Shown: positions 1 to 8,684 of the stretch, in pieces
Layout of the letters: each line of letters begins with the position of its first letter
Position numbering within the stretch: the stretch's first letter is position 1
From: Micromonospora terminaliae
GTDB lineage: Bacteria > Actinomycetota > Actinomycetes > Mycobacteriales > Micromonosporaceae
Direction of reading: 5' to 3'
NCBI RefSeq assembly: GCF_009671205.1
Contig: NZ_CP045309.1
Location: forward strand, 6,094,001-6,158,000
Length of the DNA stretch: 64,000 nucleotides
Translations under genes and position numbers: made by a program
Notes under the pieces: generated by a model
Databases searched by the model: none
What the model was told of the DNA's origin: nothing
What the model saw: only the letters and a program-made list of their open reading frames with translations

Positions 1-297
1 GCCGCGGCCGCCCGGCCCGAGCAGGTCGGCGCCGTGGTCTCGCGCGGCGGCCGGCCGGACCTGGCCGGCAGCTCGCTGTCGGCGGTACGCGCACCGACGC
101 TGCTGCTCGTCGGCGGGCTCGACGAGCAGGTGATCGTGCTCAACGAGCAGGCCCGGTCGGAGCTGGGCGAGATCGCCGAGCTGCGGATCGTGCCCGGCGC
201 CACCCACCTCTTCGAGGAGCCGGGCACCCTGGAGCAGGTGGCCGACCAGGCCGGGAGCTGGTTCACCACCCACCTCCGCCAGCCGCATCCGGCCTGA
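1..297 (+). CDS. Alpha/beta hydrolase (dienelactone hydrolase-like), C-terminal part
   Basis: The reading frame is open from the first base, so this is the 3' end of a gene that starts outside the window. The 98 visible residues contain the segment RAPTLLLVGGLDEQV, which matches the strand carrying the catalytic Asp of alpha/beta hydrolases, and PGATHLFEEPG, which carries the catalytic His. The ending resembles the hydrolase half of actinobacterial phosphoribosyltransferase/dienelactone hydrolase fusions, but the N-terminal half cannot be seen. Substrate unknown. Confidence 0.75.
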   Translation, partial: AAAARPEQVGAVVSRGGRPDLAGSSLSAVRAPTLLLVGGLDEQVIVLNEQARSELGEIAELRIVPGATHLFEEPGTLEQVADQAGSWFTTHLRQPHPA

Positions 298-320
298 CCC
301 GCGTTCGGGCGCCGCCGGGG

Positions 321-1466
321 TCAGTCGGGCAGGGCCGCCGCGCGGTGGCGTTGCACGGTGTCCAGCACCCGCCAGGTGACCGCGGCGATCGGCACCGAGA
401 CGAACGCGCCCGCGATGCCGGCCACCAGCGTGCCGGCGGTCACCACCACCAGGATGACGGCGGGATGGAGCTGCACCTGCCGCTTCATGACGAGCGGCTC
501 CAGCAGGTTGCCCTCGATCTGCTGGACGGCGATCACCGCGGCCAGGGTGAGCAGGGCGGTGGTCGGGCCGTTGGCGGCCAGGGCGACCAGCACCGCGATG
601 GCACCGGCCACGGTGGCCCCGATGATCGGCACGAAGCCGCCCAGGAAGGTGATTAGCGCGAGGGGCAGCGCCAGCGGGACCCGCAGCACCACCAGGGCCA
701 GCCCGATGCCGATGGCGTCGATCGCCGCGATGATCATCGTGCCCCGGCTGTACGCGCCCAGCGTCCGCCAGCCGGCCCGGCCCGCCTCGGCGGTCACGTC
801 GCGGCGCGGCCCGGTCATCCGGCGCAGCACCCAGTGCCACATCGATCGGCCGTCCTTGAGCAGGAAGAAGAGCAGCACCAGGCCCAGCAGGAGCGAACCG
901 GCCACCTCGGCGGCCGTGCGGGCTCCGGCGACCGGGTCGGGGGCGCTGCCGCTCAGCCCGTTGCGGATCTGCTCGATCTGGCGGTCGAGCTGCTCGTCTG
1001 TCACCGGCAGGCTGGAGGTGACGAAGTCGCGGCTGCGCTCCAGGCCCTGGTCGAGCTGCTGGCTCAGCTCGCCGAACTGGCTCGCGGTCAGGTTCCACAC
1101 CAGCGCGCCGACGCCGACCAGGACGCCGAGCAGCAGCAGGACGCTGAGCAGGGCGGCCAGTGCCGGGGGCAGCCGGAGCCGGCGCAGCCGCAGCAGCACC
1201 GGGTCGAGCAGTGCGGTGAGGAAGAGCGTGCCGGCCAGCGCCACGGCCAGCGGGGCCAGCAGCACGGCGATCTTCCCGAGCAGCCAGAGCGCGGCGATGA
1301 CCACCACGAGACAGGCGCTCCAGGTGACCGCCGTCCGTACCGGCCAGGGCAGCCCGGCCCAGGTCTGCCGCGGGCCCACCGCCGCCGGTTGTGGCGTCCC
1401 AGCGTCCTCGTCCACGTCGCCTCCTCGATCGTGGCCGTTGGTACCCGACGCACGTGAATCCGACAC
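321..1466 (-). CDS. AI-2E family transporter (TqsA/PerM-like permease)
   Basis: About 381 residues with repeated hydrophobic segments typical of the eight-helix AI-2E/UPF0118 family: two helices near the N-terminus, a soluble stretch with a Gln/Glu/Arg-rich helix, then paired helices ending in the conserved region GGFVPIIGATVAG, QQIEGNLLEPLVM and HPAVILVVV. Family members are inner-membrane permeases or ion exporters; the substrate is not evident here. I chose the GTG at 1466 because GGAGG lies about 8 bases upstream. An ATG at 1520 in the same frame would add 18 residues but has a poor ribosome binding site. Divergent from the antitoxin-like gene at 1546. Confidence 0.9.
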   Translation of the reverse strand: MSDSRASGTNGHDRGGDVDEDAGTPQPAAVGPRQTWAGLPWPVRTAVTWSACLVVVIAALWLLGKIAVLLAPLAVALAGTLFLTALLDPVLLRLRRLRLPPALAALLSVLLLLGVLVGVGALVWNLTASQFGELSQQLDQGLERSRDFVTSSLPVTDEQLDRQIEQIRNGLSGSAPDPVAGARTAAEVAGSLLLGLVLLFFLLKDGRSMWHWVLRRMTGPRRDVTAEAGRAGWRTLGAYSRGTMIIAAIDAIGIGLALVVLRVPLALPLALITFLGGFVPIIGATVAGAIAVLVALAANGPTTALLTLAAVIAVQQIEGNLLEPLVMKRQVQLHPAVILVVVTAGTLVAGIAGAFVSVPIAAVTWRVLDTVQRHRAAALPD

Positions 1467-1545
1467 CCGGGCGGCCTCCGGACGCGGAAGCGTTTGTGCC
1501 GCCGGCCCCAGGGAAGGCATTCACGGTATCGAAGGGAGAACCGAC

Positions 1546-1728
1546 ATGAGCGACTTCATGGACAAGGCCAAGGACTTCGCCGACAAGCACGACAAGCAGG
1601 TCGACCAGGGGATCGAAAAGGGCGGCGACATGGCCGACAAGCGAACCCAGGGCAAGTACGACCAGCAGATCGACAAGGGCGTCGACATGGCGCAGCAGCG
1701 GACCGGCGAGGGCGACACCGGCCGCTGA
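1546..1728 (+). CDS. MT0933-type antitoxin-like small protein
   Basis: A 60-residue, highly charged, Lys/Asp-rich protein beginning MSDFMDKAKDF and built of amphipathic repeats (KQVDQGIEKGGD, QQIDKGVDMAQ). This pattern matches the MT0933/Rv0909 antitoxin family of actinobacteria. No toxin gene lies beside it, so it is either an orphan member or a stress-type hydrophilic protein. A GAAGGGAGA ribosome binding site lies about 6 bases before the ATG, and a strong hairpin follows the stop codon. Assigned by sequence style; no antitoxin activity can be seen from sequence. Confidence 0.75.
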   Translation: MSDFMDKAKDFADKHDKQVDQGIEKGGDMADKRTQGKYDQQIDKGVDMAQQRTGEGDTGR

Positions 1729-1737
1729 CCCCGCTTC

Positions 1738-1772
1738 GATCCCGGGCCGTCCACCGTGGGCGGCCCGGGATC
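1738..1772 (+). terminator. Rho-independent-type hairpin after the antitoxin-like gene
   Basis: Perfect 12-bp inverted repeat GATCCCGGGCCG / CGGCCCGGGATC with an 11-base loop, 9 bases after the stop codon. There is no long T tract, as is usual in high-GC actinobacteria. Confidence 0.75.
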
Positions 1773-1912
1773 GTTGTGCCGGAACGGGAACGACCCTCTG
1801 GTCTCCATCGACAGTTCTCGCTACCATCCGCAGTCGGGGCATGACTCAGCGTCGAGTCGTGCGGAGCCGACCGGCACCGCCCGCGGTGCCGTGGACGAGA
1901 GCGAGTCAGCCG

Positions 1913-3118
1913 GTGACCGACACTTCCCAGGCGACCATCCCGCAGCGCTACCCGTTCAACGCCCCTGTCCGGCTCGACCTGGACGCCCGCTACGCCGAGC
2001 TGCGCGAGCAGCCGCTGGTCCGGGTCCAACTGCCCTACGGCGAGCCGGCCTGGCTGGCCACCCGGCACGCCGACGTGAAGACGGTGCTCGGCGACCCCCG
2101 GTTCAGCCGGGCCGCGTCCGTCGGCCGGGACGAGCCACGGAACACGCCACGCCAGCAGGAGACCGGCATCCTCTCGATGGACCCGCCGGAGCACACCCGG
2201 CTGCGCCGGCTCGTGGCGAAGGCGTTCACGGCGCGCCGGGTCGAGGAGCTGCGGCCGCGCACCCGGGCGGTCGCCGACGAGCTGGTCGACGGCCTGCTCG
2301 CCGCCGGGCCGCCCGCCGACCTGGTGGCGCACCTGGCCACGCCGCTGCCGATCCGGGTGATCTGCGACCTGCTCGGTGTGCCGGTGTCCGATCAGGACAG
2401 GTTCCACACCTGGTCCGAGGCGATCGTCTCGACCACCTCGCTGGAGCCCGGTCTCGCCCAGCACTACGTGGACAACCTCCTCGCCTACATGGGCGGGCTG
2501 GTCGCCCGGCGCCGGGTGGAACCCACCGACGACCTGCTCAGCGCCATGGTCCGGGCGCGTGACGACAACGCCGACCGGCTCACCGAGGAGGAGCTGGTCA
2601 CCCTCGCCGCCGGGCTGCTCGCCGCCGGCCACGAGACGACCGTGACCCAGATCCCCAACATGGTGTACGTCCTGCTCACCACCCCCGGTGCCTGGGACAC
2701 CCTGCGGGACCGGCCGGAGCTGGTGCCGGTCGCCGTCGAGGAGCTGATGCGGTTCATCCCGCTGGGCGCCACGGCGGCCTTCCCCCGCTACGCCACCGAG
2801 GACGTCGAGCTGGGCGGGGTGCTGGTCCGGGCGGGCGAGCCCGTGGTGGTCAACATCGCGGCGGCCAACCGGGACGACAGCGTCTTCGCCGACGCCGACC
2901 GGCTGGACCTGACCCGCGCGGTCAATCCGCACCTCGGCTTCGGGCACGGCGTGCACCACTGCGTCGGCGCGCAGCTGGCCCGGATGGAGCTGCGGGTGGT
3001 GCTGGAGACGCTGCTCGAAAGGGCCCCGGGCCTCCGGCTCGCCGTGCCCGTGGAGGACCTGACCTGGAAGAGCGGCCTGCTGGTGCGGGGCCTCGTGGCG
3101 ATGCCGGTGGCCTGGTGA
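1913..3118 (+). CDS. Cytochrome P450
   Basis: A soluble bacterial P450 of about 401 residues, the usual family length. Visible motifs are the I-helix oxygen-binding segment AAGLLAAGHETT, the K-helix ExxR (EELMR), and the heme loop FGHGVHHCVG with the axial Cys near residue 350. Family members (CYP107/105-like architecture) hydroxylate or oxidise small molecules using electrons from a ferredoxin. A suitable ferredoxin starts 26 bases downstream, so the two are almost certainly co-transcribed. The GTG at 1913 gives a normal N-terminus; an in-frame ATG at 1841 would add 24 unlikely residues. Substrate not predictable; no biosynthetic cluster surrounds it. Confidence 0.92.
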   Translation: MTDTSQATIPQRYPFNAPVRLDLDARYAELREQPLVRVQLPYGEPAWLATRHADVKTVLGDPRFSRAASVGRDEPRNTPRQQETGILSMDPPEHTRLRRLVAKAFTARRVEELRPRTRAVADELVDGLLAAGPPADLVAHLATPLPIRVICDLLGVPVSDQDRFHTWSEAIVSTTSLEPGLAQHYVDNLLAYMGGLVARRRVEPTDDLLSAMVRARDDNADRLTEEELVTLAAGLLAAGHETTVTQIPNMVYVLLTTPGAWDTLRDRPELVPVAVEELMRFIPLGATAAFPRYATEDVELGGVLVRAGEPVVVNIAAANRDDSVFADADRLDLTRAVNPHLGFGHGVHHCVGAQLARMELRVVLETLLERAPGLRLAVPVEDLTWKSGLLVRGLVAMPVAW

Positions 3119-3143
3119 ACCGGGCCGGGCCGGGGGAGGACGC

Positions 3144-3377
3144 GTGAGCGGAGAGACCCAGTGGCGGCTGCACGTCGACCCGGCCCGGTGCATCGGGTCG
3201 GGGATCTGCGCCGGGGTGGCGCCACGGCACTTCGAGCTGGTCGACGGTCTGTCCCGGCCGGTGGCCGAGCGGATCGCCGCCGACGAGGCGGTGCTCGACG
3301 CGGCGGAGTCCTGCCCCATGGAGGCGATCGTGGTGTCCGAGGTGGAGAGTCTCCGGCGGATCGCGCCGGAGGGCTGA
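3144..3377 (+). CDS. [3Fe-4S] ferredoxin partner of the P450
   Basis: A 77-residue ferredoxin with the pattern CIGSGIC (C-x5-C) near the N-terminus and a distal CP (ESCPMEAI), the three-cysteine signature of P450-associated 3Fe-4S ferredoxins. It is expected to pass single electrons from a ferredoxin reductase, not present in this window, to the P450 just upstream. GTG start with a strong GGGGGAGGA ribosome binding site. It ends 4 bases before the convergent SMP-30 gene. Confidence 0.92.
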   Translation: MSGETQWRLHVDPARCIGSGICAGVAPRHFELVDGLSRPVAERIAADEAVLDAAESCPMEAIVVSEVESLRRIAPEG

Positions 3378-3381
3378 CCGG

Positions 3382-4284
3382 TCACCAGCCGGGGTAGCGC
3401 GCCCCGTTGACGTTGACCCGCAGGCTGAACAGCGAGCTGGAGGCGCAGATGTAGAGCTGGTTGCGTTTCGGGCCGCCGAAGGTGAAGTTGGCGACCACCT
3501 CCGGCAGGTGCAGCTTGCCGAGCAGGGTGCCGTCGGGGTCGAAGCAGTGCAGCCCGTCGTGCGCCGCCGCCCAGACCCGGCCGGCGTCGTCGAGGCGTAC
3601 GCCGTCGAAGGAGCCCGCTTCGCAGGTGGCGAAGACCTCGCCGCCGCGCAGCGTGCCGCCCTCGGCCACCGCGAACCGGCGCAGGTGCTTCGCCCGGGTG
3701 TCGACCACGTAGAGCAGGGACTCGTCGGGGCTGAACGCCAGGCCGTTCGGCTGCCCGAAGTCGTCGGCGACCCGGCGCACCGCACCGTCGTGCGGGTCGA
3801 CCCGGTAGACGTGGTTGCCGCCGATCTCGCTCTCGGCCCGGTGGCCCTCGTAGTCGCTGTCGATGCCGTAGCTCGGGTCGGTGAACCAGATCGAGCCGTC
3901 GGAGTGCTCGACCACGTCGTTGGGGCTGTTCAGCCGCTTGCCCCGCCAGCGTTCGGCGAGCACCGTGTCGGTGCCGTCGGCCTCGGTCCGGGTGACCCGC
4001 CGCGCGCCCTGCTCGCAGCTCACCAGCCGCCCCCGCCGGTCGACGGTGTGCCCGTTGGCGTAGCCGGCGGGCTGGCGGAACACCCCGACCGCGCCGGTCG
4101 TCTCGTCCCAGCGCAGCAGCCGGTCGTTGGGGATGTCGCTGAACACCAGGTACCGCCCCGCGGGGAACCAGGCCGGGCCCTCCAACCAGCGGCCGCCGGT
4201 CCAGAGGCACTCCGTCCACTCGTCGCCGTTGACCCGGCGGAACCGCTCGTCCCGCACCTCGAAACGCGTCCTGAACCGATCCAT
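3382..4284 (-). CDS. SMP-30/gluconolactonase/LRE family beta-propeller protein
   Basis: A 300-residue protein with the repeated blade motifs of the SMP-30 family: FSDIPNDRLLRWDE, LNSPNDVVEHSDGSIWFTDP and GQPNGLAFSPDESLLYVVD. The acidic and Asn residues in these motifs normally bind the divalent metal at the centre of a six-bladed propeller. Family enzymes hydrolyse sugar lactones or similar esters. No signal peptide, so it is cytoplasmic. ATG start with GGAGG 8 bases upstream. The gene is convergent with the P450/ferredoxin pair, so a functional link is not implied. Substrate unknown. Confidence 0.88.
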   Translation of the reverse strand: MDRFRTRFEVRDERFRRVNGDEWTECLWTGGRWLEGPAWFPAGRYLVFSDIPNDRLLRWDETTGAVGVFRQPAGYANGHTVDRRGRLVSCEQGARRVTRTEADGTDTVLAERWRGKRLNSPNDVVEHSDGSIWFTDPSYGIDSDYEGHRAESEIGGNHVYRVDPHDGAVRRVADDFGQPNGLAFSPDESLLYVVDTRAKHLRRFAVAEGGTLRGGEVFATCEAGSFDGVRLDDAGRVWAAAHDGLHCFDPDGTLLGKLHLPEVVANFTFGGPKRNQLYICASSSLFSLRVNVNGARYPGW

Positions 4285-4394
4285 GCCGGCCGCCTCCGCC
4301 CGTGACTGGCGTTCGGCATGAAGCTAGCACCACGGTGGACGTCGACCCGGCCGCGCCCGCTCGACCCGTACCCCCAGACCCCCTGACCCGCGGC

Positions 4395-4430
4395 GGCGGC
4401 CACGCCCCCCGTGGGGAGAGCGTGGCCGCC
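4395..4430 (-). terminator. Terminator hairpin downstream of the hemerythrin gene
   Basis: Inverted repeat GGCGGCCACGC / GCGTGGCCGCC with a 14-base loop, 15 bases beyond the stop codon of the minus-strand hemerythrin gene. Confidence 0.6.
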
Positions 4431-4444
4431 TCGGCCGGTGGGGT

Positions 4445-5038
4445 TCAGTTCTTCTCGCGCAGCTCCTGCATCGAGGTGGGCCGGCCGCTGAGCGCGTCGC
4501 GCATCCGGTCGACCAGGCCGGTGCCCGGGGCGAGCAGCTTGTTCGCCGGCGGGTGGTCCGGCGCGGCCGGGTGCGGCCGGGTCGGCGCGGACTTCTTCGC
4601 GGCCTCGACCTTGCCGGCCAGCTCAACCAGCTCCTCGCGGGCGCACGCCGCGCGCAGCCTTGGGAAGAGGTCGGTCTCCTCGTCCTGCACGTGGTGGCGG
4701 ATCGTCGCCGTGAGGTGGGTCAGCAGCTCGTCGAAGCGCGGCTCGGAGGGGTCCAGCGACTCCAGCTCCTTCATGGTCCGCTCGGCGTCGGAGTGCTCGG
4801 CGATCTCGTGCTCGGCGAGCTGATCGCCATCGGGGAGCGCCTTGCGGGCGGTCGGGTAGACGTAGGCCTCCTCGGCCACGGCGTGGCGGACCAGCTCGGC
4901 GATCACCACGTCGGCGAGCCGCCGCCGGTGCTCCGGGGTGCCCTGCCGGCTCTCCAGCTCGACGAAGATCGCCTCGACCTCGCGGTGGTCGGTCATCAGG
5001 ACGTCGACGACGTCCCGTTCCGTCTGTACGTCGGTCAT
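4445..5038 (-). CDS. Hemerythrin HHE-domain protein
   Basis: 197 residues. The N-terminal two thirds form a hemerythrin-type four-helix bundle with spaced His and Glu residues: DHREVEAIF, RHAVAEEAYVYP, EHEIAEHSDAE and HHVQDEETDLFP. These supply a di-iron site in the family, whose bacterial members bind oxygen, NO or iron in the cytoplasm. The C-terminal 60 residues are Pro/Ala-rich and end in a short helical tail. ATG start with an AGGGG ribosome binding site. Lies head-to-head with the alkaline phosphatase gene about 200 bases away. Confidence 0.9.
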   Translation of the reverse strand: MTDVQTERDVVDVLMTDHREVEAIFVELESRQGTPEHRRRLADVVIAELVRHAVAEEAYVYPTARKALPDGDQLAEHEIAEHSDAERTMKELESLDPSEPRFDELLTHLTATIRHHVQDEETDLFPRLRAACAREELVELAGKVEAAKKSAPTRPHPAAPDHPPANKLLAPGTGLVDRMRDALSGRPTSMQELREKN

Positions 5039-5244
5039 CTTGGTAGCCCCTTACCGGTGGGTTGCGGAACGGCTTGCCCGGGCCACTACCCCCGTGCGGT
5101 CGGCTGAACCAGCCGAATTGCCGTTGCCTCGGGCGACAAGAGTCCCGGCAACGGTCGCGCTCCGTTAATGTGACGGCCAACTGTCCGGCCGGTGGCTGCG
5201 GTTGCGTGAGAGCTGCAAACGTTCCATCCGCCAGGAGGACACCC

Positions 5245-6507
5245 GTGACATTCCGTTCCCGCCGCTGGCTGCTCGCCCCCGTCGTCGCCGGGGCAGTGGC
5301 CGCCGCCGGACTGAGCCTGGCCAACCCGATCACCGCCGCCGACGCCGGCGCGGCGAAGGGCAAGGCCCGCAACGTCATCTTCATCAACGGCGACGGCATG
5401 GCCGCCGCCCACCGCGAGGCGGCCCGCCTCTACCTGGCCGGCCTCGACGGCCAGCTCACCATGGACAAGCTGCCCTACTCCGGCCAGCTCACCACCAGCC
5501 CGCACGACCCGAAGACGCCGATCACCGACTCGGCCGCGGCGGCGACCGCCTGGGCCACCGGCGAGAAGACCTACAACGGCGCGATCAGCGTCGACGTGGA
5601 CGGCAACCCGCTGCCCGTCCTCGGCGCCCAGGCCAAGGCGGCCGGCAAGTCCACCGGCCTGGTCACCACCGCCCAGGTCACCGACGCCAGCCCCGCGGCC
5701 TTCTTCGCCAACACCGCCGACCGCGGGAAGCAGGACGAGATCGCCCGGCAGTACCTCGAGGTCACCCGGCCCGACGTCATCCTGGGCGGCGGCGAGGACT
5801 GGTGGCTGCCGGCCGGCAAGGCCGGCGCGTACCCGGACCAGCCGGCCGAGGACCCGTCCGAGGCCAGCAAGGGCACCAAGGGCGACCTGATCGCCGAGGC
5901 GAAGAGCAAGGGCTACCGGTACGTCTCCACGGCCGCCGAACTCCAGGCGGCCAAGGGCGGCAAGCTGCTCGGCCTCTTCGGCAACGAGGAGCTGTTCCAG
6001 CAGCGGGCCGAGGGCCAGGGCGACGTGTACGCCCCGCCGGCCAGCCTGGCCACCATGACCGAGAAGGCGCTCTCGACCCTGTCGACGAACAAGAAGGGCT
6101 TCTTCCTCTTCGTCGAGGAGGAGGGCATCGACGAGTTCGCCCACAACAACAACGGCACCCGGATGCTCCAGGCGCTCGGCGAGCTGGAGAAGGCCGTGGC
6201 CGTCGCCCGCAACTACGCGGCCAGCCACCCGGACACCCTGGTCGTGGTGACCGGCGACCACGAGTGCGGCGGCCTGACCGTCGAGGACACCGACGCCTCC
6301 GACGAGTCCGGTGACGGCATCTCGGCCGAGGACGGCCCGTTCCCGATCAAGGGCAGCGGCCAGAGCTTCAAGCTGGACTGGACGACCAGCGGCCACACCG
6401 GCGCCGACGTGCCGGTGACCGCGTACGGGCCGCTGGCCGAGCAGTTCACCGGCAAGCACCCGAACACCCACGTGCACGACGTGCTGGCCCAGATCCTCAC
6501 CCACTGA
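5245..6507 (+). CDS. Secreted alkaline phosphatase
   Basis: 420 residues. The N-terminus has an Arg-rich start (FRSRRWLLAP), a hydrophobic core and an Ala-rich cleavage region, so it is exported. Alkaline phosphatase superfamily motifs: NGDGM as the first metal-binding aspartate region, TDSAAAATAWATGEKT with the catalytic Ser, VVTGDHECGG, and SGHTGADVPV with the last metal-binding His. It should release phosphate from organic esters outside the cell. The GTG at 5245 follows AGGAGG closely; earlier in-frame starts run into the promoter region. I saw no convincing PHO box upstream. A strong terminator follows. Confidence 0.92.
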   Translation: MTFRSRRWLLAPVVAGAVAAAGLSLANPITAADAGAAKGKARNVIFINGDGMAAAHREAARLYLAGLDGQLTMDKLPYSGQLTTSPHDPKTPITDSAAAATAWATGEKTYNGAISVDVDGNPLPVLGAQAKAAGKSTGLVTTAQVTDASPAAFFANTADRGKQDEIARQYLEVTRPDVILGGGEDWWLPAGKAGAYPDQPAEDPSEASKGTKGDLIAEAKSKGYRYVSTAAELQAAKGGKLLGLFGNEELFQQRAEGQGDVYAPPASLATMTEKALSTLSTNKKGFFLFVEEEGIDEFAHNNNGTRMLQALGELEKAVAVARNYAASHPDTLVVVTGDHECGGLTVEDTDASDESGDGISAEDGPFPIKGSGQSFKLDWTTSGHTGADVPVTAYGPLAEQFTGKHPNTHVHDVLAQILTH

Positions 6508-6519
6508 CCTCCGGCTCCC

Positions 6520-6552
6520 GGCGCCCTCCCGTCCCCGTGACGGGAGGGCGCC
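6520..6552. terminator. Bidirectional terminator between alkaline phosphatase and HAD hydrolase
   Basis: Perfect 14-bp inverted repeat GGCGCCCTCCCGTC / GACGGGAGGGCGCC with a 5-base loop, between two convergent genes, so it can serve both. Confidence 0.8.
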
Positions 6553-6558
6553 GCCGGT

Positions 6559-7233
6559 TCAGCGCCCCCGGGCCGGCTCGTGGAGCAGGTCGGGCAGCTC
6601 ACCGAGGGCGGTCAGCGCCCGGCCGGCCCAGCTCGGGTCGGTGTCGTTGTGCTCGGTCGTCCGGACCACCGTCATGCCGACCGCCGCCGCGCCTGCCAAC
6701 TCCCCGTCCGCGCCGTCGCCGACGAAGACACACTCGTCCGGCGCGACGCCGAGGCGTTCGGCCGCCAGCCGGTAGATCGCCGGGTCGGGCTTGGCCAGGT
6801 GGACGTCGCAGGAGAAGACCGCGACGTCGAAGCGGCGGGCCAGATCGGTCGACGGCCACGCCTCGGCGGTCTCCGCGGTGGCGTTGCTGACCAGCCCGAT
6901 CCGGTGGCCGTCGGCGCGCAGCGCGTCCAGCACGGCCACGGTCGACGGCCGGACGCGGCTGAGCAGCCGCCGGGCCAGCTCCCGGCGGTGCGCGGCGGCC
7001 CGGGCCACCTGCTCCTCGGTGGGCGCGCCGCCGAGCCGCCGGGCCAGGACGCGTACCGTCTCGGCGGCGTCCCAGCCGGTCATCCGGTCCCGCCAGGTGG
7101 CGTGGTACGCCTCGACCAGCGCGGCGGGCTCCACCCCCACCATCAGGGCCATCTCACCGACCACCCGGTCCCGCTCGGGGTCCCCGCCGGGCACCAGGGT
7201 GTGGAACAGGTCGAAGATCACCGGTCGCGGCAC
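6559..7233 (-). CDS. HAD-superfamily hydrolase (subfamily IA)
   Basis: 224 residues with all HAD motifs: motif I FDLFHTLV with the nucleophile Asp, motif II LVSNAT, motif III Lys in HLAKPDPAIY, and motif IV VGDGADGELAGA. The helical cap between motifs I and II places it with phosphoglycolate phosphatase-like and haloacid dehalogenase-like enzymes. Soluble and cytoplasmic, a phosphatase of unknown substrate. Convergent with the phosphatase gene across the shared terminator. Confidence 0.88.
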   Translation of the reverse strand: MPRPVIFDLFHTLVPGGDPERDRVVGEMALMVGVEPAALVEAYHATWRDRMTGWDAAETVRVLARRLGGAPTEEQVARAAAHRRELARRLLSRVRPSTVAVLDALRADGHRIGLVSNATAETAEAWPSTDLARRFDVAVFSCDVHLAKPDPAIYRLAAERLGVAPDECVFVGDGADGELAGAAAVGMTVVRTTEHNDTDPSWAGRALTALGELPDLLHEPARGR

Positions 7234-7277
7234 GGTCCAGACTCTAGCGGGGCCGGTGCCGGAACAGGACGCCGAAA

Positions 7278-7310
7278 GGGCCGGCCTCCCCGCTCGGGGG
7301 AGACCGGCCC
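7278..7310 (-). terminator. Terminator of the C39-like peptidase gene
   Basis: GGGCCGG and CTCCCC arms pair with GGGGAG and CCGGCCC, with one mismatch and a short loop, just past the stop codon of the minus-strand gene at 7322. Confidence 0.65.
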
Positions 7311-7321
7311 GGTGCGATCGG

Positions 7322-7942
7322 TCAGGAGCTGTAACCGCGGCCGGCGATCCAGTTGGCCAGCTCGGTCACGTCCATCCAGTACGTCGGCTCGTTCGGGCTG
7401 GCCGGGTCGGCGATCAGCACCGTGTTGCCGTCGTCCTTGTACTCCACCACGGTCAGGTAATGGCCGGGGTAGCTGTGCTCGACACCATCGATGTCCAGCG
7501 CGCCGCCCAGGATGTTGGCGACGACCGGCCGGCCCTGGTCCACAGCCGCCTTCACGTCCGCCCGCAGCCGCTCGACCTGCTCCTTGGTGGCCACGTCGTC
7601 CCGGATCTCGGTGGTCTTGTACTTGCCACCGGTGTACTCGTTGAGCACCCGGGTGATGTCGATGGCCGAGTCGGTGCCGTTCTCGGTGGTGCCCAGCTTG
7701 GCGGCCAGCTCGTCCTGGCTGACCTCCTTGCCCTCGGCCGACAGGGCGATCCGGGTCGAGGCCGGCCCGCAGTAGAAGAAGTTCGGCTGCGCCTCGTACT
7801 CGTAGCCGGCGCTGCGCTCGCCCTTGCCCTTGACGGCCGCCGACGGCGCGGCGTGCGCGGCGACGGCCGGACCCACGACGGTCCCGCCGCACACCATCAG
7901 GCCGGCGACGGACAGCATGCTCTTACGGAAGATCGAGTTCAT
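7322..7942 (-). CDS. Secreted C39-like cysteine peptidase
   Basis: 206 residues with a signal peptide (Lys/Arg start, hydrophobic core, VAAHAAPS cleavage region). The mature part has the papain-like C39 pattern: catalytic Cys58 in FFYCGPAST, His in PGHYLTVVEY and a following Asp in IADPAS. Peptidase_C39-type domains in this size class are exported stand-alone proteins, unlike those fused to ABC exporters. No transporter or bacteriocin gene lies nearby, so the substrate is unknown. The ATG at 7942 has GGAG 8 bases upstream; the frame is open further upstream but that part is not protein-like. Confidence 0.82.
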   Translation of the reverse strand: MNSIFRKSMLSVAGLMVCGGTVVGPAVAAHAAPSAAVKGKGERSAGYEYEAQPNFFYCGPASTRIALSAEGKEVSQDELAAKLGTTENGTDSAIDITRVLNEYTGGKYKTTEIRDDVATKEQVERLRADVKAAVDQGRPVVANILGGALDIDGVEHSYPGHYLTVVEYKDDGNTVLIADPASPNEPTYWMDVTELANWIAGRGYSS

Positions 7943-8211
7943 GTCGAAGCTCCATTCGGGGGTAGACGTCGCCGGGGGTCCGGAGACGCGGCACCGGGAG
8001 TGGCGCTCGGCGTGCCTCGGGGATTCTGGGTGCGCTCCAGGGCGCGGCCCCGCTCGCTCACCGGGGGCGGCGGGCCTGCGCCCGCTCGCTCTTTCTCGCT
8101 CGTACGAGAGGTGCAACGGGCCGCGGCGAGTCGCGATTTCCGCAGGTGGCGGCCGTCACGGTTTAACCGGACATCCGGCGCGGGCGGGTCGCCGGGGCCG
8201 TGTCGGGCGGG

Positions 8212-8634
8212 TCAGGTGGTGCCGGTGGGAAGACTGCCGAGGAGGCGGGTCACGGCGATCTCGATGACCACGCGCTGCGGATTCGGACGCGGGGTGCGGT
8301 AACGGGCGGCGTACCGCCGCTCGGCCTCGGCCACCGACTCCGGGTCGCGGCGCACCACCGCCCGGCCCTCCACGGTCAGCCACCAGCGGCCGTCGACCTG
8401 GCACACCGCCACGGGGGCGCCCGCCGGGCCGGCCGCGGCGACGTGCCGGGCCTTGGCCGAGGTGCCCGAGGTGATCACGCGGGCCAGGCCCGCGTCCGCG
8501 TCGAAGGTGACCCCCACGGGTACGACGTGCGGGGTGCCGTCCGCGCGCAGCGTGGTCAGCGTGCCGAGGTGACGGTCCCGGAAGAATTGCGCGACCCGCT
8601 CGTCGTGTGGGTCCAGCCGGTGATCGCCCGCCAT
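8212..8634 (-). CDS. Pyridoxamine 5'-phosphate oxidase-like (F420/FMN split-barrel) protein
   Basis: About 140 residues with split beta-barrel features: HLGTLTTLRADGTPHVVPVGV at the start of the barrel, then RVITSGTSAKARHV, VAVCQVDGRWWLTVEGRAVV and a C-terminal RVVIEIAVTRLLG. Actinobacterial relatives are F420- or FMN-dependent reductases of the TIGR03618-like group. I chose the ATG at 8634 because GAGG lies 7 bases upstream. A further ATG at 8688 overlaps the stop codon of the preceding gene (ATGA) and could allow coupled translation of a version longer by 18 Gly/Arg-rich residues. Confidence 0.8.
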   Translation of the reverse strand: MAGDHRLDPHDERVAQFFRDRHLGTLTTLRADGTPHVVPVGVTFDADAGLARVITSGTSAKARHVAAAGPAGAPVAVCQVDGRWWLTVEGRAVVRRDPESVAEAERRYAARYRTPRPNPQRVVIEIAVTRLLGSLPTGTT

Positions 8635-8684
8635 GTGCCGTCCTCGGTGCCCTGGTCCGGGCCGACCGCCGGCCCCCGCGCCGA

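Noticed and set aside
1556..4333. 925-codon minus-strand frame across the P450, ferredoxin and lactonase region
   Set aside because: It spans several well-supported genes in another frame; composition is Arg/Pro/Gly-rich throughout.
5039..5244. PHO box upstream of the secreted alkaline phosphatase
   Set aside because: I looked for GTTCA-type direct repeats and found none convincing.
5086..6504. 470-codon minus-strand frame opposite alkaline phosphatase
   Set aside because: Val/Gly/His-rich low complexity without motifs; the plus strand has clear enzyme motifs.
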